The notes under the pieces are model-generated. The model worked only from the letters and a program-made list of their open reading frames with translations, had not been told where the DNA came from and searched no databases. The translations under genes and the position numbers were made by a program. A stretch of DNA of 64,000 nt from Megalobrama amblycephala (Eukaryota > Chordata > Actinopteri > Cypriniformes > Xenocyprididae), in contig NC_063058.1 of NCBI RefSeq assembly GCF_018812025.1, positions 19,366,797 through 19,430,796 on the forward strand, in the 5' to 3' direction. Positions 26,901 to 37,202 of this stretch are shown in pieces (position 1 is the stretch's first letter; every line of letters begins with the position of its first letter).

Positions 26901-27410
26901 AAAAAACATTTTTCCAAATATCTTCTTTTAGTACAGCAGAACTAAGAAATTTATACAGGTTTGGAACAACTTGAGGGTGAGGAAATGATGACAGAATTTT
27001 CATTTTTGGGTGAACTATCCCTTTAAGACACATTTCTTATTATCATCAATGCAGCCTTGGTGAGCAGAAGACTTACCAACCCCAAATTTTTGAATGGTAG
27101 TATAGGTAATTTCTGTATACATTTATCATTTTTATTTATTTTACCCCCCCCCCCAAAAAAAAAAATCATCATTACAAAAGCCCTTTATGATTATGTAAGC
27201 TACTTTTTTGTTTTTATAACTAGTACCACAATCCTCCATATCTCCTTCACTGCTCTTTCTTGGTTCCTCATATTGATTTGACTGAATGTTGTAAAGTGTT
27301 AAAACGCTCTCTTCTTGTGTGTGTTTGTATGAACAGGTACTGCTCTGGTGGTGGTGTATCTCATCCTGTTGGCGATGTATTTTTTTGCTCCGTCTCCTGC
27401 TGGTTGTTGA
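14962..27410 (+). CDS. cax1: Vacuolar-type cation/H+ exchanger, VNX1/Cax1 family with YccF domain
   Basis: Endomembrane cation(Ca2+/Na+)/H+ antiporter of the CAX superfamily. Zebrafish Cax1 is reported to be needed for neural crest development; mammals lack the gene. Twenty exons: 14962-15013, 15617-15769, 15859-15959, 16041-16149, 17240-17359, 17443-17504, 17718-17879, 18912-19097, 20854-20953, 21488-21629, 21711-21894, 24206-24305, 24965-25086, 25174-25211, 25300-25412, 25595-25734, 25814-25908, 26043-26121, 26209-26317, 27337-27410; total 2241 nt, 746 aa. The hydrophilic N-terminus is followed by a YccF-like domain at about residues 145-199 (LFGWWISLVYVFVGV, GIPYG, LWPFGKSIEK), as in yeast Vnx1. 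Two Na_Ca_ex halves carry the conserved acidic motifs NATFGSITEL (410-419) and PEIPEIVNG (640-648). A Cys-rich, N-glycosylation-rich loop (CENCTNSTGTNSS) lies in the exon at 24965. An AATAAA lies at 27658. Confidence 0.93.
16345..16800. repeat. Dispersed element fragment in a cax1 intron
   Basis: Begins TTTAAAGGCACACTATGTAA and TTTTCACCACTAGAGG, a start I recall from fish dispersed repeats. It is more GC-rich than the surrounding intron and has no open frame. The right end was not found. Superfamily unknown. Confidence 0.4.
18163..18472. mobile_element. Truncated TTAA element, copy C
   Basis: Matches the right third of the elements at 28529-29496 and 43339-44251, including AAATACCCCATAGATTTTT in complement and the right end TGGCACCT followed by TTAA (18473-18476). 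The left end is missing. Confidence 0.65.
19208..20793 (+). mobile_element. Tc1-like transposon in cax1 intron 8
   Basis: A full-length Tc1/mariner element of 1586 bp. Its terminal inverted repeats start CAAACCCAATTCCAAAAAAG and end with the complement (GGAATCGGGTTTG at 20781-20793), and TA lies on both sides. It has the same orientation as cax1 and lies wholly in the intron between 19097 and 20854. A transposase gene fills it. The inner repeat ATTCCAAAAAAGTTGGGAC recurs near 19400, as in elements with doubled repeats. Confidence 0.92.
19560..20817 (+). pseudogene. Tc1-like transposase with one frameshift
   Basis: The reading frame begins MGRGSPIPPMLRRKI with a paired helix-turn-helix (GVSQRKIAKSL, STAHNIIQRF, then RKGQGRKTIL). 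It has the DDE catalytic core: WSDESKF, QHDNARPHT, SPDLSPIENIWR. The frame changes once at a run of six Ts near 20040: VLWSDESKFE is in one frame and GRHVIRTKE onward in the next. Downstream the frame stays open past the element's right end, so the original stop is unclear. Otherwise it is little decayed. DDE transposases of this type cut at the element ends and insert at TA. Confidence 0.9.
21913..24134. mobile_element. TIR element carrying a large minisatellite, in cax1 intron 11
   Basis: The ends are inverted: TATGGAAGCTTGTTTCCG on the left and the complement of TATGGAAGCCTGTTTCTG on the right, with further similarity inward to GTAATTGC/GTAATTAC. The hexamer CGTTAC flanks both ends (21907-21912 and 24135-24140), so this is one insertion with its target duplication. 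The interior is AGAATTGTGAGATATAAACT-type tandem repeats around a single-copy block at about 22150-22615. No transposase frame. The exon before it ends at 21894 and the next starts at 24206, so splicing need not be disturbed. Confidence 0.75.
22620..23880. repeat. Minisatellite of about 40-bp units
   Basis: Roughly 30 degenerate units of the form GTCAGAATTGTGAGATATAA plus ACTCGGAATTGAGAGAAAAA. Short units lacking the middle are mixed with full ones. Units are A-rich on the plus strand. The array lies inside the TIR element 21913-24134. Confidence 0.9.
26393..26725. mobile_element. hAT-like element, left part, cut by another repeat
   Basis: Starts CAGTGTTGGGGAAAGTTAC and follows the sequence of the 27811-28318 element up to about 26725. 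There a second repeat begins (GAAAATTCTGTCATCATTT) and ends at about 27025 with GGGTGAACTATCCCTTTAA. Both lie in the last cax1 intron. Confidence 0.65.
26725..27026. repeat. Foldback repeat of the GGGATAGTTCACCC family
   Basis: The right end reads GGGTGAACTATCCCTTTAA. The arms AAATTCTGTCATCATTTATA and the complement of AAATTCTGTCATCATTTCC surround a palindromic centre near 26850. The usual left tip is missing, as if inserted or truncated within the preceding element. Confidence 0.55.
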
Positions 27411-27657
27411 GAGACACAATGCATTCATTATGTGATTTACAGTATGAAACACTGTTTACTGTTTCAGATTAATGTTAGACTTATTGTGTGTTTTAAACTG
27501 TTACTACTGACAACATTTTATCCTTTGGTACATCCTTTGGTACATTCTGTTCTATTCAATATGAAGTGGATCTGATTTAGCACTTTACTCTACACAATTA
27601 CAAAAGACGACTTGTGATAATAGATGGATTTATTATTTTACTAAAAATGACACGCAC

Positions 27658-27663
27658 AATAAA
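27658..27663 (+). terminator. Polyadenylation signal for cax1
   Basis: AATAAA, 248 bp after the stop codon, is the first such hexamer downstream of the last exon. Confidence 0.5.
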
Positions 27664-27810
27664 TTATTTTGTATTGTTCAGAAATGATAGTTAAAACTAT
27701 TTTATTATGAAACATAGGTATTTTGCAAGAAAGAATCCAGTTTTAGGTAATGTGTGCAGTTGAGTGTTTGTACAGGCGCTAATGATGAACCATAACATGT
27801 ATTTGAAATC

Positions 27811-28318
27811 AAAGTTACTTTTGAAAGTAATGCGTTACAATATTGCGTTACTCCATAAAAAAGTAACTAATTGCGTTAGTTACTTTTTATTAAAAGTAAT
27901 GCATTACATTACCTTTGCGTTACTTTTTCTCATCTGGGCTGTTTGTGTGTTTTTAAAACAACCAAAAAGTTCTATTTTTGGCAAATGTAAAGGTCCGTGC
28001 ACACCAAAAGTGAAATGAATAAGCCTCAGGCTGAAGGAAATGCAAATTCACGCCTGTACAGTAGAGGGCACAGCTCAAACAAGCTTTTCAGCTTCAGGAG
28101 AAGTAAATGAGTAAATGTGTGCTCACATTTAGAACTAATCTAGAATAACCATCATGTTCACACAACGCTTCTGCAGGAGAACTGTCAGTCAATAAATGGG
28201 AAAACAATGTAACTTGAGTTACTTATTTGAAAAAGTTTAGATATTTTGCTGTGAATTTACGAGTTACTATTTACTTGAATCTAATCTGATTAAGTAACTC
28301 AAGTTACCCCCAACACTG
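27811..28318. mobile_element. hAT-like non-autonomous element, left tip missing
   Basis: Runs from AAGTTACTTTTGAAAGTAAT to GTTACCCCCAACACTG, the complement of the CAGTGTTGGGG tip of the related element at 26393. The CAGTGTTGG tip itself is absent on the left. No coding capacity. Confidence 0.6.
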
Positions 28319-28528
28319 GAAATCATACAGTTGAAATCATAAATAGATGCCATTGTTTAAGATATTTGCACAGTGACCAATTTGAGGTCAAAACTTGATT
28401 TGTTGCACTGACCTCTTCACCATCTATAATATGTTTAAACAGCTGTCTAAAAGTATATTTGTGATATAACTATTTTAACAAGACTTGTCTCGAGTATTTT
28501 CTATATTTTTAATGCGTCAAGGCATTAA

Positions 28529-29496
28529 AGGTGCCCTAGAACTTTTTTTTTTAAAAGATATAATATAAGTCTAAGGTGTCCCCTGAATGTGTTTGTGAAG
28601 TTTCAGCTCAAAATACCCCATAGATTTTTTTTTAATTCATTTTTTTAACTGCCTATTTTGGGGCATAATTAGAAATGAGCCGATTCAGGGTGTGTGGCCC
28701 TTTAAATCTCATGCTCCACGCCCACGGAGCTCACGCTTGCCTTAAACAACATTAAAAAAAAAAGTTCAAACAGCTAATATAACCCTCAAAATGGATCTTT
28801 ACAAAGTGTTCGTCATGCAGCATGTCTAATTGCGTAAGTACTGTGTTTATTTTGATGTTTACATTGATTCTGAATGAGTTTGAGGCTATGCTCCGTGGCT
28901 AAAGCTAACATTACACACTGTTGGAGAGATTTATAAAGAATGAAGTTGTGTTTATGAATTATACAGACTGCAAGTGTTTAATAATGAAAATAGCGACGGC
29001 TCTTGTCTCCGTGAATACAGTAAGAAACGATGGTAACTTTAACCACATTTAACAGTACATTAGCAACATGCTAACAAAACATTTAGGAAGACAATTTACA
29101 AATATCACTAAAAATATCATGTAATCATGGATCATGTCAGTTATTATTGCTCCATCTGCCATTTTCCTCTATTGTTCTTGCTTGCTTACCTAGTCTGATG
29201 ATTCAGCTGTGCACATCCAGACGTTCTGCCCTTGTCTAATAACTTTCATAATGTTGGGAACATGGGCTGGCATATGGAAATATTGGGGGCGTACATATTA
29301 ATGATCCTAACTGTTACATAACAGTCAGTGTTATATTGAGATTCGCCTGTTCTTCGGAGGTCTTTTAAACAAATGAAATTTACATAAGAAGGAGGAAACA
29401 ATGGAGTTTGAGACTCACTGTATGTCTTTTCCATGTACTGAACTCTTGTTATTCAACTATGCCAAGATAAATTCAATTTTTGAATCTAGGGAACCT
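28529..29496. mobile_element. TTAA-flanked TIR element, copy A
   Basis: Starts AGGTGCCCTAGA and ends TCTAGGGAACCT, and both ends abut TTAA. That target site is typical of piggyBac and Kolobok transposons. It is 968 bp with no transposase. Copy B is at 43339-44251 in the opposite orientation, and a fragment (copy C) ends at 18472. It lies between cax1 and the receptor gene; 29497-30084 holds only AT-rich sequence I do not recognise. Confidence 0.75.
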
Positions 29497-30084
29497 TTAA
29501 AATATATGTGAAGTTCAGGATAAATCTTTGTGGATTAAGTGTGTGGAACAATTTGTTGCCTCAAAGACTTTAACTAAATAAAAAAAAACATTAAAATAAA
29601 CAAAATAAGTGTTTGGATTTTTTTCTGGGGGAACAGTTGATTTATGAGATTATACATCATTATAAATGCCGTATTTTATATTTTATTTGTGAGTATTAAT
29701 TATAGATATTTAATCTATAATTAATTTCACAAAATTTCAAAAAAAAAAAAAATGTATCTACTGTTTTTACCTTTTATTATTTTTTAAAAGGTTAAAGTTG
29801 AACATTGTTTTATAAAATATAATCTACTAGAATATACTGGATTTTAAAGGTACCAAAATACAGCTGCCTAAAACATTACTTAAATGCATTATGGTGTCTA
29901 TTTCATTCAAATAACAGTCTTAGCATATCTTAAGATTTAAGAAAGCATCACCTAATTCAGTTTGTGAAACACAAATAAACAGCGAACAAACACAAATTGT
30001 CAGTCAACATCAGACAGTAGTGTTTGGCATAGTGGGTTCAAAGCTCTGATGACCCCACAAGTAAAAGTCAAAACAGTATAAACT

Positions 30085-32279
30085 CTATGAACGTCTAAAA
30101 AACGCTTTCCATTTCATCTTCAGATTGTGAAACTCTGTGCGGAACTGAGGATTGACCGCTGCGTAGATGATGGGGTTAGTGAGGGATGTCGTGCAGACCA
30201 AAGACACTGTTAAAATCTCCAGCTCCTGAAAAACCTCCACCTGAAACACATTCATAACATTAATAAAGACATTAGTAACTTTAGGTGTACTATTTGTCTT
30301 ATTTTACAGAGCAAATATCTGAAATCATTAAAACAAGATACATGTACTTTATAAGCAAAAGCATTTAAAACTAAATATATCTTATATAATTTTTTTTTTC
30401 TTGATATAAGCATAAATAAACCATTTTTAAAGGGTTTATGCTTAAAGCAAGAAAAAAAATTACATTATTATTGTTATTATTATTAATAATATCTCTGCAC
30501 ATTTACATGTTACCTTTTTTACAAAGGCTACTATTGTATTTAATGCACAAATCTAAGTAGCTGACCAGGTTTCATTGGTGGTATAGTGGTTGAGGCAGAC
30601 TTGTAACCTAATCCTTAAATGAGGCATTTAATGCAGTTTCTCCTGTAATCATATATTAGGCTACTGTAAGTTAAATTGTGAGACAAATTAGGAGGTAATT
30701 TTGTCCCGAAACTCACTGTTAGATTGCCATCTCGATAATAGAAGTGATTCAAGACCACTGTCGCAATCAGCGGGATCCAAAATATGAGGAAGGTGAAGAT
30801 GATGTATCCAGAGCGCTTGGCCAGTTTGCTCTCCTTCTTGGCATTTCCTCTTTCCCTCTGAGCGAGGGACGGCATCATACAGACGGCACCCGCCACCTCC
30901 TCCTCCTCCTCCTGTGGAGCAGCTGTGGTTTCTCCAGTTGGTGCTGGAGAAGATTCTGCAGCCGTTTCTTGAGGAGAACTTTGCTCTTCAGCACCTTCTT
31001 CTCCAGTAGTTTCTGTAGTATCTTGTGGAGCACTTGACTCAACAGTTCCATCTTCGTTAGATGATGGAGAAGTTTCTGAAGTTGAGTCTTCTTCACCATC
31101 TTCTCCACTAGTTGATCCTCCAGAAAATTCTCCATCAGTAACTTGGTGTGTGCTGGACTCTACAGCACCAACTTCATTAGTTGATGGGGAAGTTTCTGAA
31201 GTTGTATCTCGATGGTCAATTGGGTCTTCTTCGCCACCTTCTCCATTAGTTGATCCTCCAGAAACTTCTCCAACAGTAACAACACCAACTTCTTCATTAG
31301 CTGATAGAGAAGAATCTAATGGAGAAGTATCTCGGTGGTCCACAATACCTTCTAGAACCTGTGGTGTTTCATCTTTGAAAGCGACTTCTCTGGATTTTTC
31401 AGTCACAATCTCTGGTTCATTTATATCTAAGCAGTCAGTCAGAGTTGTGGGAAGTTCCTCAGATGTTGGATGCAAATCCAATGGATTCTGCTCTTTATCA
31501 TTCGGTTTTAAAGTACCATTATCCATTGTCTGTGGATTTTCTGTATCACTTTTAATGTTAGTCTTTGTTTCCTCTTGTTTTTTATCCTCTTTCTTCTTAT
31601 CTGGTGGAAACGAACCCTTGTCGAATATTTTCCGCCCGTGCGCTCTTACTAGAAGGAAAATGCGGCCGTAGAATCCAATGATGACCGTCAAACAAACGCA
31701 CCAGACGGGAGTCAAAATATAAAGTCCAAACGTGTCGTAAGAGTCGAAAGTCTCCATCCGCAGACCTCTGCATCTTACGTACACCGGCGAGTCTTTCGCA
31801 AATATCACGCAAATGACCGATATGGAGATCGGAACCAGCCAGGTCAGGAGAATCCACACTGTTATCCGTTTTCTACGCTCGGCACTTTTAAACGGATGTG
31901 CGATGGCTTGATATCGCTCGGCGCTGATGCACGCGAGCGTGAGCAACTGTACGCAACAGATGAGAGAAAACGACGCGATCTGCGCGCTGCAGAACAGCAG
32001 TCCGAGGTCTCGCGCGCTCAAAACAATGCTGAGGAGCAATGGGCAATCAATAGCGCATCGCAAGATGTCAATAACGGCCAGATTCACCAGGAGAGCGTTG
32101 TTGGACGTCTGGAGCGACTTCTGGTGGTGTACGGCCCACGCCACGAACAAGTTTGCGAGAACTCCGACGTTTAAAGTGACCAACAAAACTAGACAATTGG
32201 CAGCTACAAATGCAACTTCTATAGTGTCTTGCCATGTGTTGTTCACTTGTCCCCAAACAACGGTGAAATTGCTTCTCAT
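30085..32279 (-). CDS. Orphan class A GPCR with a very long acidic third intracellular loop
   Basis: Two exons, 30717-32279 and 30085-30240, encode 572 aa. Seven membrane helices are visible. N-glycosylation sites (NFT, NNT) lie in the N-terminus. D71 in NLAVID is the sodium-site aspartate of helix 2, and C97 starts helix 3. ERY (121-123) ends helix 3, FWIP (500-503) is in helix 6, and NPIIY (543-547) is in helix 7. The position 3.32 equivalent is F104, not Asp, so it should not bind amines in the usual way. Loop 3 spans about residues 213-488 and is rich in Glu, Ser and Thr with imperfect internal repeats. The tail is short, basic and without a palmitoylation-type cysteine. The single intron falls in the third extracellular loop. 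I do not recognise the orthologue. Confidence 0.85.
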
Positions 32280-33256
32280 TTCCAGTCAAATAACGGCTAA
32301 TTCCATATCTTTTAACATTCTATTTTGATAAAGTTGTAGCTTTTACTCCATCTCGTGCCTCCTGCTTTTTGAGTCTGAGGTAATAAACCCCTTTATTTTA
32401 ACCCTCATCATTACCATGGCTCTCCATTTGTTTGCGTTTTTCAATTAACACCCTGCAGGGTTGATGGTCACCAGGGATACTTTTTTTGTTTTAGGCAATT
32501 TGCTAGTTCCTAGATGACATCTCCAGACCGGAACAATATTGTCAATTACAGCACAAGGGGCGATTTTAATTATTTTCCCCTTTATTTCAGCCACTAAGGT
32601 TTTATTTAGCTGCTTGTAGAATAGAATAGTCCTAATTAGAACAGATATCTTATTAAGGCTGTTGTTTATGCTCTTGTTGTCATAGCAATCAGTAATCTTA
32701 TTTTGAGGAGCTTAATTTGGGAAAGGGTTTAGTCCTATCTCTAAATCTGGGATTAAGATGCTCACTTTTAACCTTGTCAAATTACTGCTCTGCATTTTAA
32801 TCATTTTGGCATGTGTGTAGAAAATGGGCTATTATTTATTTTGTTTTTTAATGTGCTTTTCATATATTTTAGGTGAATGCATCAATATTAAAATTCTTAT
32901 TTTCATGTTATGCCTATAACTGACAAAGTCAATAATAAACAGGAAAATATAGATATTCATTTTGAAATTTACAACAGATTACATTTTAAAAGTGTTTTTA
33001 AATATTAACCATGAATGAGTATTACATAATCTAAACATAAAAATTGCAGAAATGATCATGAACAATTAAATATCCAATATTTACTGACACTGATGAATTT
33101 TTAAAAGCTCTAAAATTGGCTGATGATATGGTATATTTTGATAGATGTGATTTTTTTATTTTTTTTATGTTTTCTCATATTCTCATCAAGGCTGCATTTA
33201 TTTGATCAATAATACAGCCTATAACAGTAATATTGTGAAATATTATTACAGTTTAA

Positions 33257-33608
33257 AGGGATAGTTCACCCAAAAATTAAAATTCTGTCATTAATTACTC
33301 ACCCTCATGTCGTTCCACACCCTTTCGTTCATCTTCAGAACACAAATTAAGATATTTTTGATGAAAACTGAGAGATTTATGACTCGTCCATAGACAGCAA
33401 CTTAACCATCACTTTCAAGGTCCAGAAAGGTACTAAAGACATTGTTAAAATAGTCGACGTGACTACAGTGGTTCAACCTTAACGTTATGAAGCGACGAGA
33501 ATACGTTTTGTGCGCAAAAACAAAACAAAAATAAGGTCTTACAGGTGTGGAACGACATGAGGGTGAGTAATTAATGACAGAAATTTCATTTTTGGGTGAA
33601 CTAACCCT
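33257..33608. repeat. TTAA-flanked foldback MITE, AGGGATAGTTCACCC family
   Basis: Starts AGGGATAGTTCACCC, ends GGGTGAACTAACCCT, and TTAA lies outside both ends. The arms include CTCACCCTCATGTCGTTCC and its complement. Relatives are at 26725-27026, 54226-54903 and 55334-57655. It lies between the receptor and opsin genes. The stretch 32280-33190, the receptor's 5' flank, shows nothing recognisable. Confidence 0.75.
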
Positions 33609-33909
33609 TTAAAATAACTTTTCTATATGAATATTATTATAAAATGTAATGTAATGTAATTTTTTTTTAGCATCACTCCAGTCTTCAGAGTCACATGATC
33701 CTTTAAAAATCATTCTAATATGCTGATTTGCTGCTCAAGAAACATTTCTTCTGATCAATATTGAAAACAATATTTTTTGTGGAAACTGTGATACTTGCAT
33801 CCTCGCTAAATAAAAGTAGGCTGTTAATTTCTTTAAAAAATATTTTTGACCACAAACTTAAGGCCTTAGTTAGCAGAAATACACAATGATTCACATGACA
33901 GACCTCAGA

Positions 33910-36825
33910 TCAGACTGGAATATCCCTGCTTTGGCTCCTCTGCGTTGAGCACATCATTACACCAGCAGTGTCACGAGGGATGTATCGACCACAGGACAGG
34001 ATTTCCAGAGAGGACTCTCGGAACTGGACAAACATTTTTCAGAGAATGACTGGGGCGGTTCGTTGCACACTAGGCCAACCATAATGTAAATAAATATCAA
34101 TAGACTCTATAAAATAAGATGTAGACACATTAAACACACCTGTTTGTTAGTAAGAAAGTAGATGATGGGATTGTAGACCGGGCTGGTCTTGGCGAAGTAC
34201 ATTGGCATGGTGGCGACCAGAGGTGGGATGTAGATCTCTGGATTCACAACCACAACCACAGAGATGGCGGTGTAAGGCAGCCAGCAGATGAAGAAGGCGA
34301 TTATCATGGCCAGAACCATCCGTACCGCACGCTCGTTGTCCTCCAGGCAGTTTTTTCCTCCTTGAAGTTCAATGCTGTTGTTGATCTGAAATGATGGATT
34401 GTCATTTGCCATGCTTTGAGTCATTATTTTTTCTTAGATATTGCGATATCGATCCAAACACCTACTCGATCTTATTACTAGTCGGCGCTGCTGCTAAGCC
34501 AGAGAGAACTTGTCATGTAGGCCTATATATATGAAACAGCTTTACAACCACAAACTGTCTTTTCAGCCACACAGTATCACTTCAGGGTTGCCAGGTTTCA
34601 CAACAAAACCTGCCCAATTGCAACTCAAAACTAGCCCAATCGTGTTTCAGGAGGATTCGCATTCCAGTTATTTTGGTGCGCTTCAACCCGCGGACATGAA
34701 AAACAGCCCGTGGCAACAGTGATAAAGTCGCCCAATTCCGCGGGAAAACCACAGACTTGGCAACACTGATCATTATTTCTGTGTTACAAATTCAAAATCA
34801 CAGAACTACCACGACAAAAGATTATAGTTCGGATATAAATGATGTCTGTGGTAGCGATCGAAATCACCTTTTGAAAGTAGGTGGCTTGATGCTTCAAATA
34901 AAGATTGTATCAATTACATCATTTCACCAGTAGGTGGCAACAAGTGATTATTAAAAAAGTGTCATTGAATCATTCATTCAAGAGATTCTGTTAACCCTTA
35001 AATGCATGACTGTTTCGCCAATCATTCTTACATATTCGGGTCTTTATCGACCCGGATCTATATCTAACAGGGATCTCTACCTGTCGTGATAATATAAAAC
35101 TCCTCTGATATTAGAGTAACAATTACAGAATAATAAAATAAAGCATATTTTGTTACCTTTTGGAGCTTGAAAGGGCTCCGTTTGAGCAGATGTTTTATGC
35201 CATCATCACTGTCCTCGTCAGAGCTCATTTCCCAGTAAATTCAGCAAATAATAGGCTAGTTTTATGTTTGAGGTCACAAATATGAGCCCATTCGCGATCT
35301 CAAACATATTCTCAAAACTATGTAATTTTCAACATCTTCAAAATCAATATTTCGATCGCTAACAGCTTCACCAGATTCATCCAGTAACAGTTACAGTCAT
35401 ATTTGATTGTGTTCAGTACTCGCTCTGCAGTAAATCACTGAGCCATTTCATGTTTCTCTTATTATTTCGTTTTCTGTCTAAACGAGTCGTCTCTTCAGCA
35501 TTGTGTATTAGACATTGCCACCTTGTGGAATAAAGGTGAATTGCACTTATTCCGTCATCTAAGATTCAATTATTGTTTTGCAGAAAAAATATACGTACAC
35601 TCATACACACCTCGGGTCGTTTGCGACCCTATACAATTTTTACAAAAAATGAATACAAAAATAGGCATTCTTTTATAATTTTTTTCTTGTTATATTCTTT
35701 ATAATTAATTGATTGAGGAATACCAAGAATGTTGATGTCTAACTTTAAAAAATGATCAAGGAGGAGGGTAGTGAATGACGTCCCGGGTCACTAAAGACCC
35801 GATGTATGCATTTAAGGGTTAACAAGCTGATTCATCCAGTAATGAAACAAGTGAAGACTTCTGCTGCATCTGAAATCGCATACTTTTATTTTGAGCAAGT
35901 ATTACTTTGTCACCGCTGAAAAAGTACTTACATTCCAAATAGTATAAATGTGTGTAGTATGAATGTATTCCAGACATACTACATTCGCCATGTCACTGTC
36001 ATGTGACCTACCAGCTTCGCTGCCATTCACAACTCCTTTCCCATGGCCTCATGGGATAGTAAAGTGTCCATCATATGCACACTTCAGAATAATGTAGTTG
36101 GTCATCTGGGTACTTTTTCCATACTCCTTTATGAGTACTATGAATTCAGACATACTTCTTTTGTCACATACTGTTTTTTGACTACTACATAGTAGGGAAG
36201 TATGCGATTTCGGATGCAGCCTCAATGAGTGAGTCATTGACTAAATAAGAACTAAGAACGAGTCGCCTACCTTCCTCATGGACATAAGGACTTTGCTGTA
36301 GCAGTATACAATGACAGCAGTGGGAAATATGAAGCACAAAAGCGTGTAAACGATGAGGTAACTGTAGTTTGTCCAGGATCTCTCCTCCCAGCCTAATGAG
36401 CAGGACGTCTGGACCCCCTCTGGCCCGTATGAGCTCCAGCCCAGCAGTGGAGCGACAGCCCAGAAGAGGCAATAGAGCCATACAAACAGCAGCCCCTGGC
36501 AGCTCCTGCGGACATTCAGCTTGAAGCCTGCCATGGGTTTGCAGACGACATGGTAGCGCTCGTACGCCAGTAGTGTGAGAGTGCATAAAGAAACCAGGCC
36601 TAGAAAATAAGACATAAACCCCCTTTTTTTTTTTTTTGCTTGGCATATGCAGTTTCATTCAGCTTTCTCAAAACAAATCAAGAGGTTAATCACTATTTTA
36701 GGCTATTATATTTTACAGATAGTGTTTTAATCATGTCTTGGTTTTAGTACAGATAATATTTAATAGTGGCCAATTAATATAAATATAACATATGATAGTC
36801 GTTAAAATATTTGTCTTTAAATATA

Positions 36826-36875
<50 letters not shown>

Positions 36876-36943
36876 TTAAATATTTGGCTTTTTAAAATGT
36901 GTACAAAAATATTAAGTATTTATAAATTTAAAGAAATATATAT

Positions 36944-37017
<74 letters not shown>

Positions 37018-37118
37018 TAACATATAATAGTCGTTAAAATATTTGTCTTTAAAAACATTTCTTTAAATTTATAAATACTTAATATTTTTGTACACATTTT
37101 AAAAAGCCAAATATTTAA

Positions 37119-37158
<40 letters not shown>

Positions 37159-37164
37159 GTTAAT

Positions 37165-37202
<38 letters not shown>

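Noticed and set aside
30570..30620. tRNA-like box (TGGTATAGTGGTTG) near the receptor gene
   Set aside because: Resembles an A box only; no B box, no cloverleaf and no SINE body could be made out.
31150..31671. 173-codon open frame on the plus strand opposite the receptor gene
   Set aside because: It mirrors the Ser/Glu-rich loop 3 of the minus-strand receptor; repetitive GAA/TCT codons leave the opposite frame open by chance. No start context or homology.
31927..32328. 133-codon plus-strand frame over the start of the receptor gene
   Set aside because: A shadow of the minus-strand membrane-helix coding sequence, with no recognisable domain.
34560..34770. Possible TIR element with GGGTTGCCAGGTTTCAC and its near-complement, in an opsin intron
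   Set aside because: Ends are only partly inverted and no target duplication was found, so it is not listed as a feature.
36185..36658. 157-codon minus-strand frame overlapping the second opsin exon
   Set aside because: Alternative frame of the opsin exon; the opsin frame keeps all receptor motifs and the correct splice phases.
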